From Setaria digitata (Eukaryota; Nematoda; Chromadorea; Rhabditida; Setariidae): a stretch of DNA of 64,000 nucleotides. The stretch's first letter is position 1. Each line of letters starts with the position of its first letter. The DNA is taken from positions 1-64,000 of the forward strand of contig RCAB01000004.1 of assembly GCA_003640385.1 (NCBI GenBank), given 5' to 3'. This document shows positions 13,748-27,691 of the stretch, piece after piece. Below the pieces are notes generated by a model, which ran no database searches, was not told the origin of the DNA, and was given only the letters and a program-made list of their open reading frames with translations. A program made the translations under genes and the position numbers.

Positions 13748-16700
13748 ATGATGAAAGGAAGAGGAAGAGGGAAAAAAAGCTCATCTTCAGACGAAGCAAC
13801 TACTGCTCCCATAGGTTTATTTATCTTCAATATTCCTTTAAGTTTCTGTTTTCAAAGTATTTGTGGCAATTTTGCTTTCTTTTCTTTACGATATTTCATA
13901 CTCCCCACCATTAGTACTAGCTTTTTGATCTCGGCGTAATGAATATCGAGCCATGAAATTGAATCCTTTCTAGCAGTCCTACAATACATCTGCTAATTTC
14001 CATTAACCCCGCCGTATTAGATTCGTTACATTTATTGCAAAACACTCCAGGTTACGTATGGAGCGCTTATTTACTTATTCGTGCGTTAGACTCGGCTAGT
14101 TGCGAGCAATCGGTTTGTTTTTTTCAGTGGGTAGAGGACGTGGACGCGGTGAGCAGAAGTCTGGTCTTTCTAGCTGTGAACATGTCACAGTTGGACAGAA
14201 ACCCAGTAAAAAAGTACTTGCATTTCCTTTTCAATTAGATTATCTGTATTTAATATTACATCTTTTTTTTTTTCTCATGATCTTATGTAAAAACATTTAA
14301 ACAGTGAGTAGGAAAAAAGAGTTACTAATTCTGGAACTCGGTGGTTGCCCTCGTTTTACTTTGTTTCGTCCTGAACTCTTTTTTAAAAAAAAAAGAAAAA
14401 AGTGAATATTTAGCACGAGCTAATCAAACAAATTGCTTACCGACCAGACTATGGAGCAATTGGTCAACGGATTCAGTTAATAACTAATTTAAAGCTCATG
14501 GAATTACCACCTTCTCTGAAAATTTATTGCTACCATGTAAATATTATGAAAACAAGTGAACAAAACAAACGTATGATCGAGAATAGGTAATTATTGTTTT
14601 CCGCTTTCTAATATTTGATTTCAATGCATTGAGATTTTTTTTGAACAATTGTATTACTATTATTAATTATTATTAGAAAAAATTTATTATTATTAATTAT
14701 TGCTAAATTATTATTGTTATTATTAATTATTACTTTAACTCATATTGCACACGATTTATGAGATAATACGATTGTAGTGCAACACTTTAATACGGGTTGC
14801 TTCATCTAGTCTTATACATTTATTCTGCTTAAATATGCTACTTAAGTTTGCGGTTCTTCCGGAAATTTAAGGGCATTTTGTATCCTATTTATTTTATACT
14901 ACATATAATTTTGCTATATTCATGCTTTTCTTCATAGATAGCTTTTGAAAAATACAAAAATTGATATGTTACAGTCTTTTGATTTACGTTATTGCTAAAT
15001 GCTTTTTTTTTTGTCCCAAACTTGTGTAGTACATCTATGCAAAAATCGAAAAGCAAAAGATGTTATTGAATAATTAAAAAAATCGCAAGGTCATTTTTTA
15101 GAGATGTTTGTCGCGAAGTGTTTTGGGAAGCTATTTCAAATAGTGCAGAAATATTTGGTGCAGGATACTCTCTAGTATATGATGATTGTCATGCTCTTTA
15201 TTCTCTTAACAAGTTGAAGACTGAGAAACCAACATTAGAGTTATTTGTAGAAAGAAAATCCGCCCTGAAAGTACGTTTTCTAAAATCTGTTTCTTTTTTT
15301 TTTTTTTTTTAATTGAGCGGTCACTAGGTTCTTTATAATATAGTATCGAACTGTGACTATATGAAAAAAAAAAAATAGTATTGTGATATTGTATCTCGCA
15401 ATATTTGATGTAGATGCACGTAGTTGTTTCGCTTGTTCTTATAAATGATCCTTAGCCGAAGTCCACTTTTTATAATTTCTTTTGTTATCTAATAATTCAA
15501 AAATTGGTTATTTGCAGCCAATTCATATATCCTTTATGGTTCTGATATCATTTACAAACTATTTCACTGTCAACATTGATGAGGAGTCTCTAGATTTCGG
15601 TCGAAGTATGATGTTTTTAAATTGTCTGGTAACACAACGAATGCGCTGTCCTTATATGTAAGTTTACTGTAGTTCTATTTACATGTTGCGGGGAATTGGT
15701 GGTAGCAAGATCTTTAAGTTTTGAAGGTTTTTTAATGCGCAGTTTTGAAATTATAATATTAAAACCTGTGCTTGAACCGATGGATTTGCATCAATTTGCT
15801 GATAATTAAAGCACAAATAATAATTTATTCTTTGGGAATGATGTTTTTAATACAAATTCAGGAGCATGGCTTCCAACTTTTATCCATTTGAGCAATGTAT
15901 ATTTATGAAACCATATGAAGGCATTCCGTATAAAATTTTAAATATGGGTCCCGGCATGGAGGCGTGGACTGGGCTATGTAGTGCTGTAAAGCGCTGTGAA
16001 AAAGGACTTATGTTGAATATGGATGGTCAGTAAGTTATGTCATATGTTTAAACTCAAGGTTTGTAACTTGATTTTTGTCAGGACTTGCAACGTATTTCGT
16101 AGCTAAACTGCAGCGTTTTCTTTGATGACTGGCTAATTTTCAAGCACTGGTTTAATTGAAGTGCTAAGTTTGGTAATGAGTTGTGGAACCGTTGTTTGAT
16201 TACTATTAGACATTTTCATTTATCCATAAAATTCCACAGTCTACTTTTTATAATTACATATTTGTCATTTTAGTGTCTACGAAAGTATTTTATAAAGTCG
16301 ACATGTGGTTAGTTGATTTTTATTTGGCAGTCTTAAATGAATTCATAGGCCGGAGAAAGCCGTACGATATTGAGAGAGTAAGTGAAACCTTTTCATTGTC
16401 TGGTAACCAAAGACAACAACTGAAGGATGCATTAAAAGGTGAATTTAGGTTTGGTTTGTTGAGTCTCTCATTTCATCTCAGGTGTTCAAATATTTTTTCA
16501 AGATTTAGCGAAGGACTCAATTTCTTGTCATTTTTGCTGAATGACTTCGTGTACGGCTATCTATATTGTAAAACTGTTTCTTTTGTTTGCGACCAGCAAG
16601 CTATTAGCAATAGCAATTAACTTGTAGCTTTTTCTTCTGTATAACTCAGTGTAACCAGAAGTTTGTTTGCCACTTTCTTTTTCATGTAAAAGGATTAACT

Positions 16701-19700
16701 GGACTTATATTAATTTTTAGCAAGGTGTATGCCTGGACTGTTCTGTTTAATTTTTATCTACTGATTGGTGTCTTATAATTTTCCGAAAGACAATATTTTT
16801 AGGTTTAATGCTGAAGTTGACATATGCTAACAGACACGTCAAATTTCTCGACATTGGACTACCTGCACGAATACAAAGGTGGATTTATTTTCTAATCTGA
16901 TTATAGACTCTGTTATTTTTCCGTACTTAGATAATATACTCTTCATAGACTTTCAGATTTGAACTGAAGCGAGGCGATGATTTCTTGGGAGAAGTAACAG
17001 TTGAAGAATATTTTAATCGTTATAAAAGTAACATGCTAGTTTTTTTAAAGCTTTGTATAATGTTAGGACAATTTGACTTAATATATGCCTTCAGCGTTCT
17101 ACAGTCACATGGTTCAATACTTTTCGTTATGGTAGTTATCTTCATCTCATATTTTTGTCAGTCATAAAAAGTTTCAAAATTTAGATATACATTTGAATTT
17201 CCCGAACCTTCCGGTTTTGCATTGTGGCAATGCAGCGAAAAAGGAATATTTCCCAATGGAGCTTTTACGACTGTCTGACAACGTGCAGCGTGTGAAGAAA
17301 CGTTTAACACCGTTTCAAATAGCAAAATTGATCAGAGTAAGTGTGCCTTAAATGTATTTGCTGTAACAGTTTTCTTTAACAGTCAACACACTGCATTTGT
17401 CCTCTCTTCCTCTGAGGATATAACCCATCGTATTTTATATTTAAAAGAAATGAACTGTTGTGATGGTTTGCTATTATGTGATTTATCTAAAATGTCGTAA
17501 CACCAGAACTTGGTTGAGGGTTCATAATAAATAACACTTGCACGGATTTGAAAGGTGCAAGAATCGTATTCGATAGAAAATATTAAAGATCATTATATAA
17601 GGTACCGCTGTATGTATTCCTTCACTTTATGAAGAAATACGGCAGAAAATATGTGACAGAGGAAGATAAATTACGTGACAGGAACTTAATTTTTTGGTTG
17701 GATGAAATGTTTCTTGCTTTTTTTTTGGAAATCTTTATCTTAAATTGTATATTTTCGTATTGTTTTACTGTTTAGGGAACTACGTTGAGTCCTTTGGAAA
17801 GGTTCAAGAAAGTTGACTGGCTTCTAAAGAGAATAAAGATAACTGATAATGAGTTTCTCCAACAGTTTGGAATAACTTTCCCATCAGTAAGTGAGGCAGT
17901 ACCAGAATCAGTACGAATCTCTGGTCGTATTTTGCCGTCTCCCATGATCAAGTTTAAAGTACTTTAATTATTTCTTTTCTTAGTTTAACAGTTATATGTG
18001 GTACCGTGGAAGGATATATTATGTACCGCATTGTCTCTCTTAGAACTAGATTCTTTTTTCCTGCAAAGGATTTAACCGGAAATTGCAGAAAATTGAGATA
18101 CCAGCAATGAACGGTTGTTGGCGCTTAGCGGATTGTTTCTTTCAAACGGCTAGTAATGTTCTTTTCGCCGCTGTATTCGTTGATGAAGCAATTAATATAC
18201 GGAATTTTCGGTACTTATTTTGCTTTAAATTAGAACTGATCCATTAAGCACGGGATTAACTCCAGGTTCGTTGCAGAGATCCATTCAATACTTTAATTCG
18301 TACTTGCAAACTCTTCGGTATGAAATTTGTGAGAGAAGATTTTGGATCAGACACTGTTGAAATATATAACTGGAATACAAGTAGAGAAGAAGTGGACACT
18401 CATGTGCGCAGCTTCAAAAAAGTATGTAATGCGATGGAGAAAAAAACGTTGAAACCATTAATGGTCTTCATTGTTGCGGAGAAGAACGATGACACTTATG
18501 GTATGTTGGAATTGAAGAAATGGAGTACTGCATGTGATATGGCATGATGACTGGTCTTTTTTTTTTTTTTTATTCAGGACAAATTAAAATGGTGTGTGAT
18601 AAAAAAGAAGGTGTCGCGTCTCAAGTAATTCGCGCCGAAACATTCCTTAAAATGCATGGAAATCCAGAAATTAATGCGGTGTCGCACAATATTTGCTTGA
18701 AAATAAACACTAAGTTGGATGGCATCAATAATGAAGTTGCGAGAAGCCAGCTTTAGTAATATTAGTTTTCTACATTTTGTATTAACGTCTTTTTATCTAT
18801 AATAGTAAGATAATAAAAATATAGATTGCTTGCTGTTGTCAACCGCTGTTAGTGTGTTTAATACAACTATGTTAAAACCCTTCACTTTTTGAGAAAAAAG
18901 TTCGGTGATAAGTGAACCTTATTTGATGATATTGCAATTGGAAAAATGATTGCATTATCCATCTTTTTCAGTTGGAAAAAATTTACTGATAAAGAAGCTC
19001 CAACCCTGTTCATCGGCGTTGATGTGATCCATCCACCTTCAGGTGACCAGTCGTCTCCGTCAATCGTTGCTATTGTTGGATCTTTAAACATTAATGGTAC
19101 AAGGTATTTACTGTAGAAGATTTGGACCATGACTTCCAGTTTTTTTTTGATTGGATGATAGATTCTGGAAAAAAGAAATTCGCCTTTTTTAATTTATAAT
19201 TGAATTAGTTGTCTTTCACACTTGTTCGATTTCCATCATTTTCCTCCATAATTATTTTCTCAGATATGCGGCATCTTTAAAAATCCAAAAGCCAGGACTG
19301 GAATTGATAACGCATTCTGTGGAAGCGTTCCGAACACGTATTATGAATTTTGAGATGCAAGCAGGCTGTAAGCCGCAGCATATAGTGGTGCTCCGGTAAG
19401 TTGTAGCAGAATATGCGTATTAATTTTTCGTATTTTATACAGCTGTCTTAAAATAAAATGGATTAACACGTTTTATTAGTTTCTGCTGATTGGTTTTGTG
19501 ATTTTCTTTTTTTAATTTTTGATTGTTGATTTATATAGCTTAATAAAAAAAAGTCTTAAACTATGTTTTTTCATTATTTAAGAATATCTTTAGTTTTATT
19601 TGTTGCAAGTTCACCGTTTTATTTTATTTTAGTGATGGTGTTTCGGATTCCCAATTCATGGACGTAATAAATGAGGAGTTATTATGTTTAAAAACGGCTA

Positions 19701-21606
19701 TACATCAGTTAGACCAGCTGTATGATCCAACTGTTTCTTATGTCATAGTACAAAAAAGGCATCACACTCGATTTATTGAGCAGGATGTGAAAATTTCGAA
19801 GTAAGAACTATGCTTCGATACTGTGAGAAATACAAGGAAATTTTCATACTGTGTTAGCCGTTCCCAAAGCAGTCGAATCATCCATTGTTGTCTGTCCTTT
19901 CATGGAATAGAATATATTACTCGGGAAAAATCACCACGAAGAAGTACATCCGCTTATTTTTTTACAAATAAATTTCAATATCTTCGGACAAAGCAACTTT
20001 TTTTTCTTTTAAATTAATTGCTTAGCTGATTTTGCGCATTGTTACTTTGTATTTAATATTTCAGGGACAAAGGAAATATACCACCAGGGACAGTCGTTGA
20101 TAGCACAATAACAAGCCCATTGCGATTTGACTTTTATCTCTGCTCTCATCGTGGTGCCATTGTAAGTTTCTCATTTCTTTTCATTTACTGTTCACTTTTT
20201 TTTAGCTCTTTATTCACATAAGGTTTGAATTAGCATTATCTCGATTCTGTTATTTCGGTTTTTGCTGTTTATTTAATGTTTCTGTCTAGGAGGTCATTTT
20301 GACTTTCTGTTCTCCAGAATTTGCTGTTGACGACAACTTTGATGTTTAATTACTTTAATTAAGCTACATGTCTTCTAATAATAAATTTGAATGCATTATT
20401 TCATCGTTTCGTAATGCTGAAAGCATTACACAGTTCTTTATAACTACAAGTCGTTGATGACAATTGCAAAGATGAGTATTATAAAAGATAGTGTCATGAT
20501 CAAGTATCTCATTCTGCTAGTTGAGACAGTAGTTATGAAAAATTTCAGGGAACATCAAGGCCATCGCACTACACAGTTCTCTATGACTCATGGCGTTTAT
20601 CGGCAGATGAGTGGCAAGTTGGTTCTTATTACTTGATTGAGTGATTACATTTGATGTAGGTGCATTACTTGCATACTTCGGCTGCGTCTGGGACTTAGGG
20701 TTTCTGGAGCAAAAAGATTTTTACAAAAACAAGGCATTAAAAGCAATGGCTTGGAAAAAAAAAAAAAAAAAGGACAAACTTGCTACACATTAGCATCACT
20801 TTATTATGAATATAGAAGACTCGCAGTTGCTTATTCTTGTTCTTTCCTGTCGATCCTGCAGTATTTCAATGACTTCTTGTACACTGTTTAGCAAATGATT
20901 TATGCTTTATGCCATGTGTATGCTCGATGCAGCAAGTCAGTTTCGATACCAGCACCAGTTTATTATGCTCATTTAGCCTGCGATCGAGCAAGACTTCTTC
21001 TGAAATATAAGTAAGTTCCCATATTAAAAGAAAAAAAATAGATTTTTCGTTGTGGAGGAAAAAAATTTGTTTTCATCATAGTGATTGGCTATATGCAGTT
21101 TTTTATTCGCCATACAGTCACCTTTGTACACTAATGAAATAATGAAATGATAGGATAAACTTGTTTTTTTTTTATTGGCAATACAAAGTCATATTTTAAG
21201 TAATGTTGGTTCCAAGGATTTCTTAAGACTCTTAAGAATTCAAATTCTGCGGATACATAGAACTCTACTCTCTATTTGTCGAGTTCTTTACTGTCTTCAG
21301 ATAAATTTAGAGTTTTTTAATTTCAGGAGATTCGACATGAATCTTAAAGTTTTGCTAATTTTCATTAATTATAAGTATTGATTTGATTAACAGCTTTTTG
21401 TTTTGAACTATCAAGAAAATCTTTGGATCCTTTTTTTGTGTTATTTTTCCATATTTTCTTTTAAGAGTGCAAAACACTAGTTTAGTTTTGAATTGTGCCA
21501 ACATTTCAGACAAATCGATGAAACAGTAAGAAATAAGCCCGATATCTATATGCTTGAGCAAAGCTTAGTGCTTAATCCAGGTACTCCGGATATGTATTTT
21601 ATATAA
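13748..21606 (+). CDS. Argonaute protein with DEDH slicer residues
   Basis: A small-RNA-guided silencing effector of about 920 residues. Exons: 13748-13814, 14128-14213, 14414-14586, 15102-15270, 15518-15657, 15862-16025, 16274-16438, 16803-16878, 16957-17027, 17185-17336, 17776-17958, 18089-18210, 18277-18500, 18578-about 18735, 18972-19103, 19264-19395, 19633-19800, 20065-20161, 20549-20617, 20892-21010, 21510-21606. The N-terminus carries two arginine-glycine tracts ([16 protein letters not shown]). PAZ spans the 16803-17336 exons ([19 protein letters not shown]). PIWI carries the expected tetrad: Asp in FIGVDVIHP, Glu in PGLELI, Asp in [10 protein letters not shown], and His in [10 protein letters not shown]. 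The C-terminus MYFI is the usual Argonaute ending. [17 protein letters not shown] and the general spacing favour the AGO rather than PIWI clade. Whether it matches ALG, RDE-1 or CSR-1 of C. elegans is open. The join between 18735 and 18972 is out of phase, so one edge is wrong, a tiny exon is missing, or a base is in error. Confidence 0.93.
14650..14745. repeat. Short ATT-type low-complexity tract in an Argonaute intron
   Basis: Imperfect TTATTATTAATTATT units lie within the third intron of the Argonaute gene, between the exons ending at 14586 and starting at 15102. Confidence 0.8.
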
Positions 21607-23831
21607 CATATTTTGTATATATATTTTTAGTATGCTACGTTTATATTTTTAAAATGTCTAGAAAATTTCTGTTTTGAACTCAATTCAAAAAATGTGTATA
21701 CAGAATGGCATGTAGTAACACATAAAAGTTCATTTGAAAGAAAGTTTGCTGCTAATACAACATTATAATATGGGTCCAGAATTTTTTTATTGAAGAAATA
21801 TTTTCCTTTTCATGATGAAGTACTAAAAGTTCACTTCACTTTAGTGGATTGTTTTACATTGAAGTGAGATGTATAATGTTGAAAATAATCATATGAAATG
21901 AAGAAGTCTGATATAATTTTGTTTGATTATCAAATCCTCCTTACTGTCATTTTTGAGTTTTTGTATAAATTTGGATTTGGAGATCATTTTGTCAAGTTGT
22001 ATATTTTGTAAGATTCAAAATTTGTGTGTTATCATTTTCCATGCATTTAGGTAGCACATCTTCTGTTTCTCTCTTCATCAATTTAAAGCTTAAACTATGA
22101 TTTAATAAAGACTTTTATAGAGATTTGGCTCACATCATTCAGCATGGAAGCTTTATTATTATTTATGAGTAGTAATTGATTAGAAAGCCTTTTGCTGTTT
22201 AAGTTTATTGTGCAAGAGGTTGATTTTGGTTCACGCATTTGTGATAAGTGGTTTCACTTGTTCCGCACTTTACCGTTGGACTTTATGTAATTTGAAGTAT
22301 AGCTGTAGAACAAGTGAAACCTTTTTAGGTCTTTTCATTTCTTTTCCTTAACATGAATGTGCTGCAAGCAATCTGATTTTTTCTTCTTTTCGCTGCTAAT
22401 TCATTTCCTTCAAAATTATTTTGTACAATGTATGAAGCTGTTGACATGGCTCATCTCGATATAATATTATTTCATAAGAGAAATGCCAGAGTTCACTTTC
22501 CTACCTTAGAATGCTTAACTTCCAAGTTCAGAGTCGAGTGCAGGAGGATTCTCATCATCTGTAGTTTCTCTGAATAAATATAAATCTTAGTGTTGGCCAA
22601 GTTTTTTTCTCCATCAATTTCATTCAGTTACTCATCACTAAAAATGACATTTACCTCATTTCATTCAAACTATTTTGCTTATATTGCGGGATTTAATACT
22701 TGGAAAATAAATAGGGATTGTTCTTGCACTTCTTTTATTAACTTCCCTCATATATTTGTAGGCGAGCCTTTGAAGTTCTTTTAAGTCCATAACTTCATAA
22801 TTTCCTTTATGTGAATGTTGTCAACTAAATATTATTAGGGCGAAAGTCGTTTCCAGTTTTCCTTCTTTTATTTTACTCAGTCGTATATTTCTCTATTATA
22901 TTAAGCTTCTTTTCTTTTAACTCCTTAAAAAAAAGGAAAAAAAATTGGTCAATAAGGCTAACCTTACACCTTACTTCTCTTGTACCGATGAATTTGAAGC
23001 TAATCTTTAGCTGGTAACGGCATTCAATACTGCATTCGTCTCGCTTTTTATAAAATGATGATAATCACTGAAGTCCCGTTCCCATGTTGAGCAATCCTTC
23101 AATGATCATTTATTGAGAAATCTTTTCGTAATCCGTCAGGCATTCTGCACTCCGCAGATTAAATGCTGTCATTTTCCAAGTTATCATACTCTCTATATGC
23201 TTTTTTAAGCAAATGTCAAATTCATATTACCCTAATAATTTTTTTTGATAGTGAGAGCTGCAAGATAATAAAAAAAATTATTAAATGCACTGATATGAGG
23301 GTCAGCTTCGCGGCCGGCCTGGGACGTAAGCTGTGTAAGGTTTCCAGCTTTCGAAATTTCGTTTCCCAATCAGGAAGGAGTCACTTGTATAGGATATCTG
23401 CTTGTGCTACCTTGGGATGGTCTGATATTTGTAAGCTTTAATCTAATTATTAATGACAGTAGAATGAATTTAATCTAAATATGGATTGTGTGTCAACATG
23501 ATCAATCCATGTTTTCTTTTTTTTTGAAATCTTTTGCTAATGAAATAGGTCTTTGTAACGGAGTTAAAAATAGCATGCAATGTCATTTCTGGCGCAATTA
23601 CGGAGATTACAGGACAAAATCAGATTTGTTTCAACATATGTAAGTTGCTCTATATTTGATTGTTATTTCTTTTTTGTAGATTTTATGTAGGTCATTTTGA
23701 TTTAAAGGATACAGATGAAAGCAACAAAAGAATCAAAAGAACATAGCCATTACGAGTACTTAGTGGTACGTGGAAATTTTAGCTGATATCAGCAGATCTT
23801 TTGCATTAAAGGGTGGTAATCATGTTCGCTT
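21607..23831. other. Convergent intergenic region
   Basis: This lies between the 3' ends of the Argonaute and PHM genes. It is AT-rich with several poly-T tracts; AATAAA-like signals such as the one near 22102 could serve the Argonaute transcript. The open frames at 22590-22784 and 23163-23441 show no protein signature. Confidence 0.55.
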
Positions 23832-26800
23832 TTATCGTACTTTGGGGATATTATTTAGGCCTGCTTCGTTAGTCCAGTGATATTCCGGTGCTCCAGGTGA
23901 ATAGCATGTATTGTCCCTAAAAGAGCGGTTCTTTTCAAATTCTCGTAATTTAAAAAAAACTGCAAAATGTTGCTATTAACTTGCTTAACTTACACATTTT
24001 TCTTATTATGCCGTAAATTTATAGGCCTCCCTGAAATTACATTAATTGCACTCTTTGAAAAGGATTGAAACATAAAAGATTTACTGCTTCATGACTTTGC
24101 ACAAAAATTTCCTAAGACACTACTATATATTTGGAACAGTTTTCCTTTCCTCTGTCGGCCTGATTCTTGTCAAAATATAACTGAGGACTAGTCTGGAATA
24201 AAACTATGTTGATAACCATAAATATGAGCATGACACTGGAATCCACTTCGAATACTGCTTACGAAATAATTTTGGGAAGCCCTTTACCTGAGAATTTGAT
24301 CTCCCAGAACCCAATACATGAGATAGTAATTGCACATCTCATCGTCACCTGTATTTCCCATTGAAAATTCCTTATCTTCGTCGTTATCCATCACACAACG
24401 AGCAGCTATCTGAAAGATTTGGATTATTCGTATCTCGTAATTTCGTTAAATTTCTTGATTGGAAAAAATTTTAGTTCCAGCTATGACATCTATACACTAT
24501 ACATTTCATTATTACAACAAATCCCGATGTTCTGCAGAGCGAATCAGGGGAATTCGAATTCGTTTTTCCTGCTCTTCTAATACTTTTATTTAGCGACCCT
24601 CATTTGGTTGTCATTGATTTGTTTTTAGCTATAAAAATTGAGAGTGAGCGGAATAAAATTTCATACAAACAATGACTGCAAAGATTAACTATGTCGCCTT
24701 GGTGGATTGTGATATTCTTGGTGACTGGTTGAAACATTTGTGGAAGACGTGGATTTCTTTCGCCAATCAGCTCCCAAATATCTTCGCCATACTGGTTCTC
24801 ACGTACCACCCATCCACTGACCTGTAGTAACACTAATTAGTTTTTCACTTCATCAAAGGAAACATGCTACCTAAAACAGAAACCAGATGACACGACAGCC
24901 CAGACAATTTCGAGTTAATCTCCAACATAGTGAGATCTAATTTTGGGGATGAACTAATCGCCAATATCTAAAAAATTTCCATTATTATTAGAGTCGGTGA
25001 ATAACGTTATCACTAAGAACAGGCTCGGACTAACCATTTTCCCGTGACGATGGGTATGTGCACGAAATGCGAAAGGGTGTAATTCGATATCTTCATTAAC
25101 GACGCACGCTGTTTCGAATGTTTCTGAATTTGCGTGAGCATTCGGATATGAGGGTACGGAAAAGTGTTCAGAGGAAAAACTCAATAGCTTTCAAACTTGT
25201 CAGATTCGGTTCTAATTTAGATTACTTCTTGTTTTGATTGAAGAAAGTTTAAAAATCGCTGGCACCTTTCTTATGTGGAGGTAACTTTCCACCTGTGACC
25301 ATCAGCAAGGTGAATGCTCGTTTCATTAGCGGTACAGTTGTTGATTCGATGCTTACACCTGAATAATCAGGTCCTAATTCTATCTTATAGTGTACCTGGA
25401 GTACGAGATACTGAATATCTGTATTTCCACCGACCTTGAAGCCAACTCCTGCAAATCCTTCATTTTTCAATATTTATAATTCCTCTTGTGCGGTTACTCT
25501 TCTAAATTTTGTTGGAAACCAACTTTCTTTTAATAAAATTCTGTGGTAAACATTTGACTAATTAAATCATAGAAAACTAATAGGTTAAATAGCAGAAAAT
25601 AAGAATAAACGAAGTGCTAAGGGAAAAATTTTCTTTTGTACCTTAGCAAAAGAAGTCCTCAACGAAAGAAGTTTGAGTAAAATTTATCTTGGTTTCTAAC
25701 CGCCGTACATCTTATTTAAACAATATAGCCAAACCGCACCTAAGTAATCTAGACCTACAATGGACATAGACTTAATCAAAACTGCTCGAGAAATTCTGTG
25801 CTATCATTAAAATGTTAGCTAATGACTTCTGCAACAATGCCTCTCAGTTCCAACATAATCTCATTTCCAGTATTCAGCTTTTTAACCAAATCGTCCGCGT
25901 CATCCATCACAGTTAACTAAAGAGAGAATCCTGATGATCAGTAACTGAATTGATAGCTAGCTTTGAACTGTAATTGTTCTGGATAGTTCTTACTAGACCA
26001 ATCTTCCGTCTTTTTTCCTCGAGTACCAATGTACTGATATGTTAATCCAGTGACAGAATGCATCTTCATTTTTTTTCACAAGGTGAGTTTCAAGTAAAGA
26101 AGGATGAGTACCTTCCGGTAGGTGCATCTGGGATGCGTTCCTACCCCATCCGTATAGTATGCTCGGCTGACTGTTACATACTGGCGCTCGTTGGAAGTTT
26201 GCTCCAGCTGTTGTCATTTCTCCACAGTCCCTGAAATGTCATACACCTATTGGGACTGTACATCAGTTTTATAAAAGCTGAATAGAGCTTGAAATGAGCC
26301 CGAAATCTCTTAGGAAACACACCAAACGGTCTCATCAGTTCCTGGTTGAGTGCATCCAAACAGCAACATGTGATGCGCCTTCTGCATTGTTGCGAAAGGT
26401 TTGTATCCGACTGAAAAAGAAACTTTCTGAGCATTTTACGGTAAATCTGAGTAACTGCGCTGTTTTCGAGTGCCTTTCAGATCTCTCAACAAAATTCTTA
26501 CGAAATTGTCGACTAGTTCCATCAAGTTATTTAAAAAAAAGTGAGCTGACCAATGTAATGTTCCGTAGAGGAATCGAGTGGAATAGCTGTGCACAGATAA
26601 GAATCGTTCTAAAAACAAACAGTTAAGTTGGAAAAAATTGGTTGGTTGAATGATTCTGATTTCTAGGCTAGTGGACAGTTAGGTATGTGACTTATTAATC
26701 TGTGAGAACCATTTTATTCTGACAAATTCATATTTAAATCCTCTTCCGAAAAAGCTTCTTTTTTGCAAAGGTGTTATCTCAACATATTTCAAACATTTCT

Positions 26801-27691
26801 TCTCTATATGGTTTTTTACTGGTGCTTTTTCACAATATGGTTTCATCAGTCAAATCAGTCAGTTGTCCAAAGAATTAATAATTTATGCATTTCGAGTAGT
26901 TTTCTCCAATTTTCGATTTTGCTTCTCGATGTTTTATTTCCAAAGGTGATATTTATAAAAAATCCTACCGCCAAATAATTTGCTTGCTATGGCGAGACTT
27001 TTTATATTCAAAAATACTGATAGTCAGACCAATTTGTAAATTGTTCACAAATCCCTTTGAAATACCTTTTTATCGCCTTGTGCTTCATTTTAAATAAAAT
27101 TTCAACATATTCTCCAGTATGTATCTGCTTTTGCAAGCATTCATTTAACAATTAAAGGATTGTATACAGTTTTAGAAGCTCTGATGTTTCCTTCTGATAA
27201 CTGAAAGCACATCCTGTGCTTTTTGCGTCCCTTCTTGTTCAGAAATCTTGGAAGACAAGAAAACTGATGCAAGACCAAGTTTTAAAAAAAAGTTTTAAGC
27301 AGTGTTTACTGTTTGAACAGTGACATGCAGGTGTGGTCAGATCGAGAACCTTATTAGTTCGATATGTTAAATAAAGCAGCGTGTGAGATCAAGTGGCTGA
27401 AAAACTTGTCTTTCAGAATCAATTTTTCAAATATGAGTGACAGGAAGTGTTCAAGTGGTCGGAATTATAGAGTTGTAGTTCGTTTACAGAAACTAGAATA
27501 AAGACAAGTCAGGATTGGACATTACTGGACAGTAAATACTACAACAAACAAGTTCCACTTACCACGACTGGTTCAACTCCTGGCATTCGAAGTTCGGTTA
27601 TTTCACTGGCTCCAGTTCTTTGGTAAATATTTAATATTAGTAATGAAAGAAGCACGAACGAATGCTTCGCGCAGCTTACTGTGGCCAGCAT
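23832..27691 (-). CDS. Peptidylglycine alpha-hydroxylating monooxygenase (PHM), monofunctional
   Basis: A copper- and ascorbate-dependent secretory-pathway enzyme that hydroxylates C-terminal glycine of peptide precursors, the first step of neuropeptide amidation. Nine in-phase exons (27691-27563, 26608-26551, 26410-26323, 26230-26112, 25448-25266, 25123-25035, 24821-24690, 24409-24288, 23916-23832) give 334 residues. A signal peptide (MLATVSC... with LLSLLILN) is followed by ELRMPGVEPVV, the usual start of the catalytic core. Copper ligands are all present: the His pair in AHHMLLFGC, His in VLQVHYK, the two His in AHTHRHGK, and Met in DDEMCNYY. Cysteines of the core disulfides are also present. 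The protein stops shortly after the PHM core, with no lyase (PAL) domain, as in stand-alone PHM proteins of other invertebrates, so lyase activity must come from another gene. The ATG at 27691 follows an acceptor-like AG by 11 bases, consistent with trans-splicing. Confidence 0.95.

Noticed and set aside
14300..14400. Possible extra Argonaute exon reading [15 protein letters not shown]
   Set aside because: The flanking exons (14128-14213 and 14414-14586) join in phase without it, and the frame runs into a poly-A tract.
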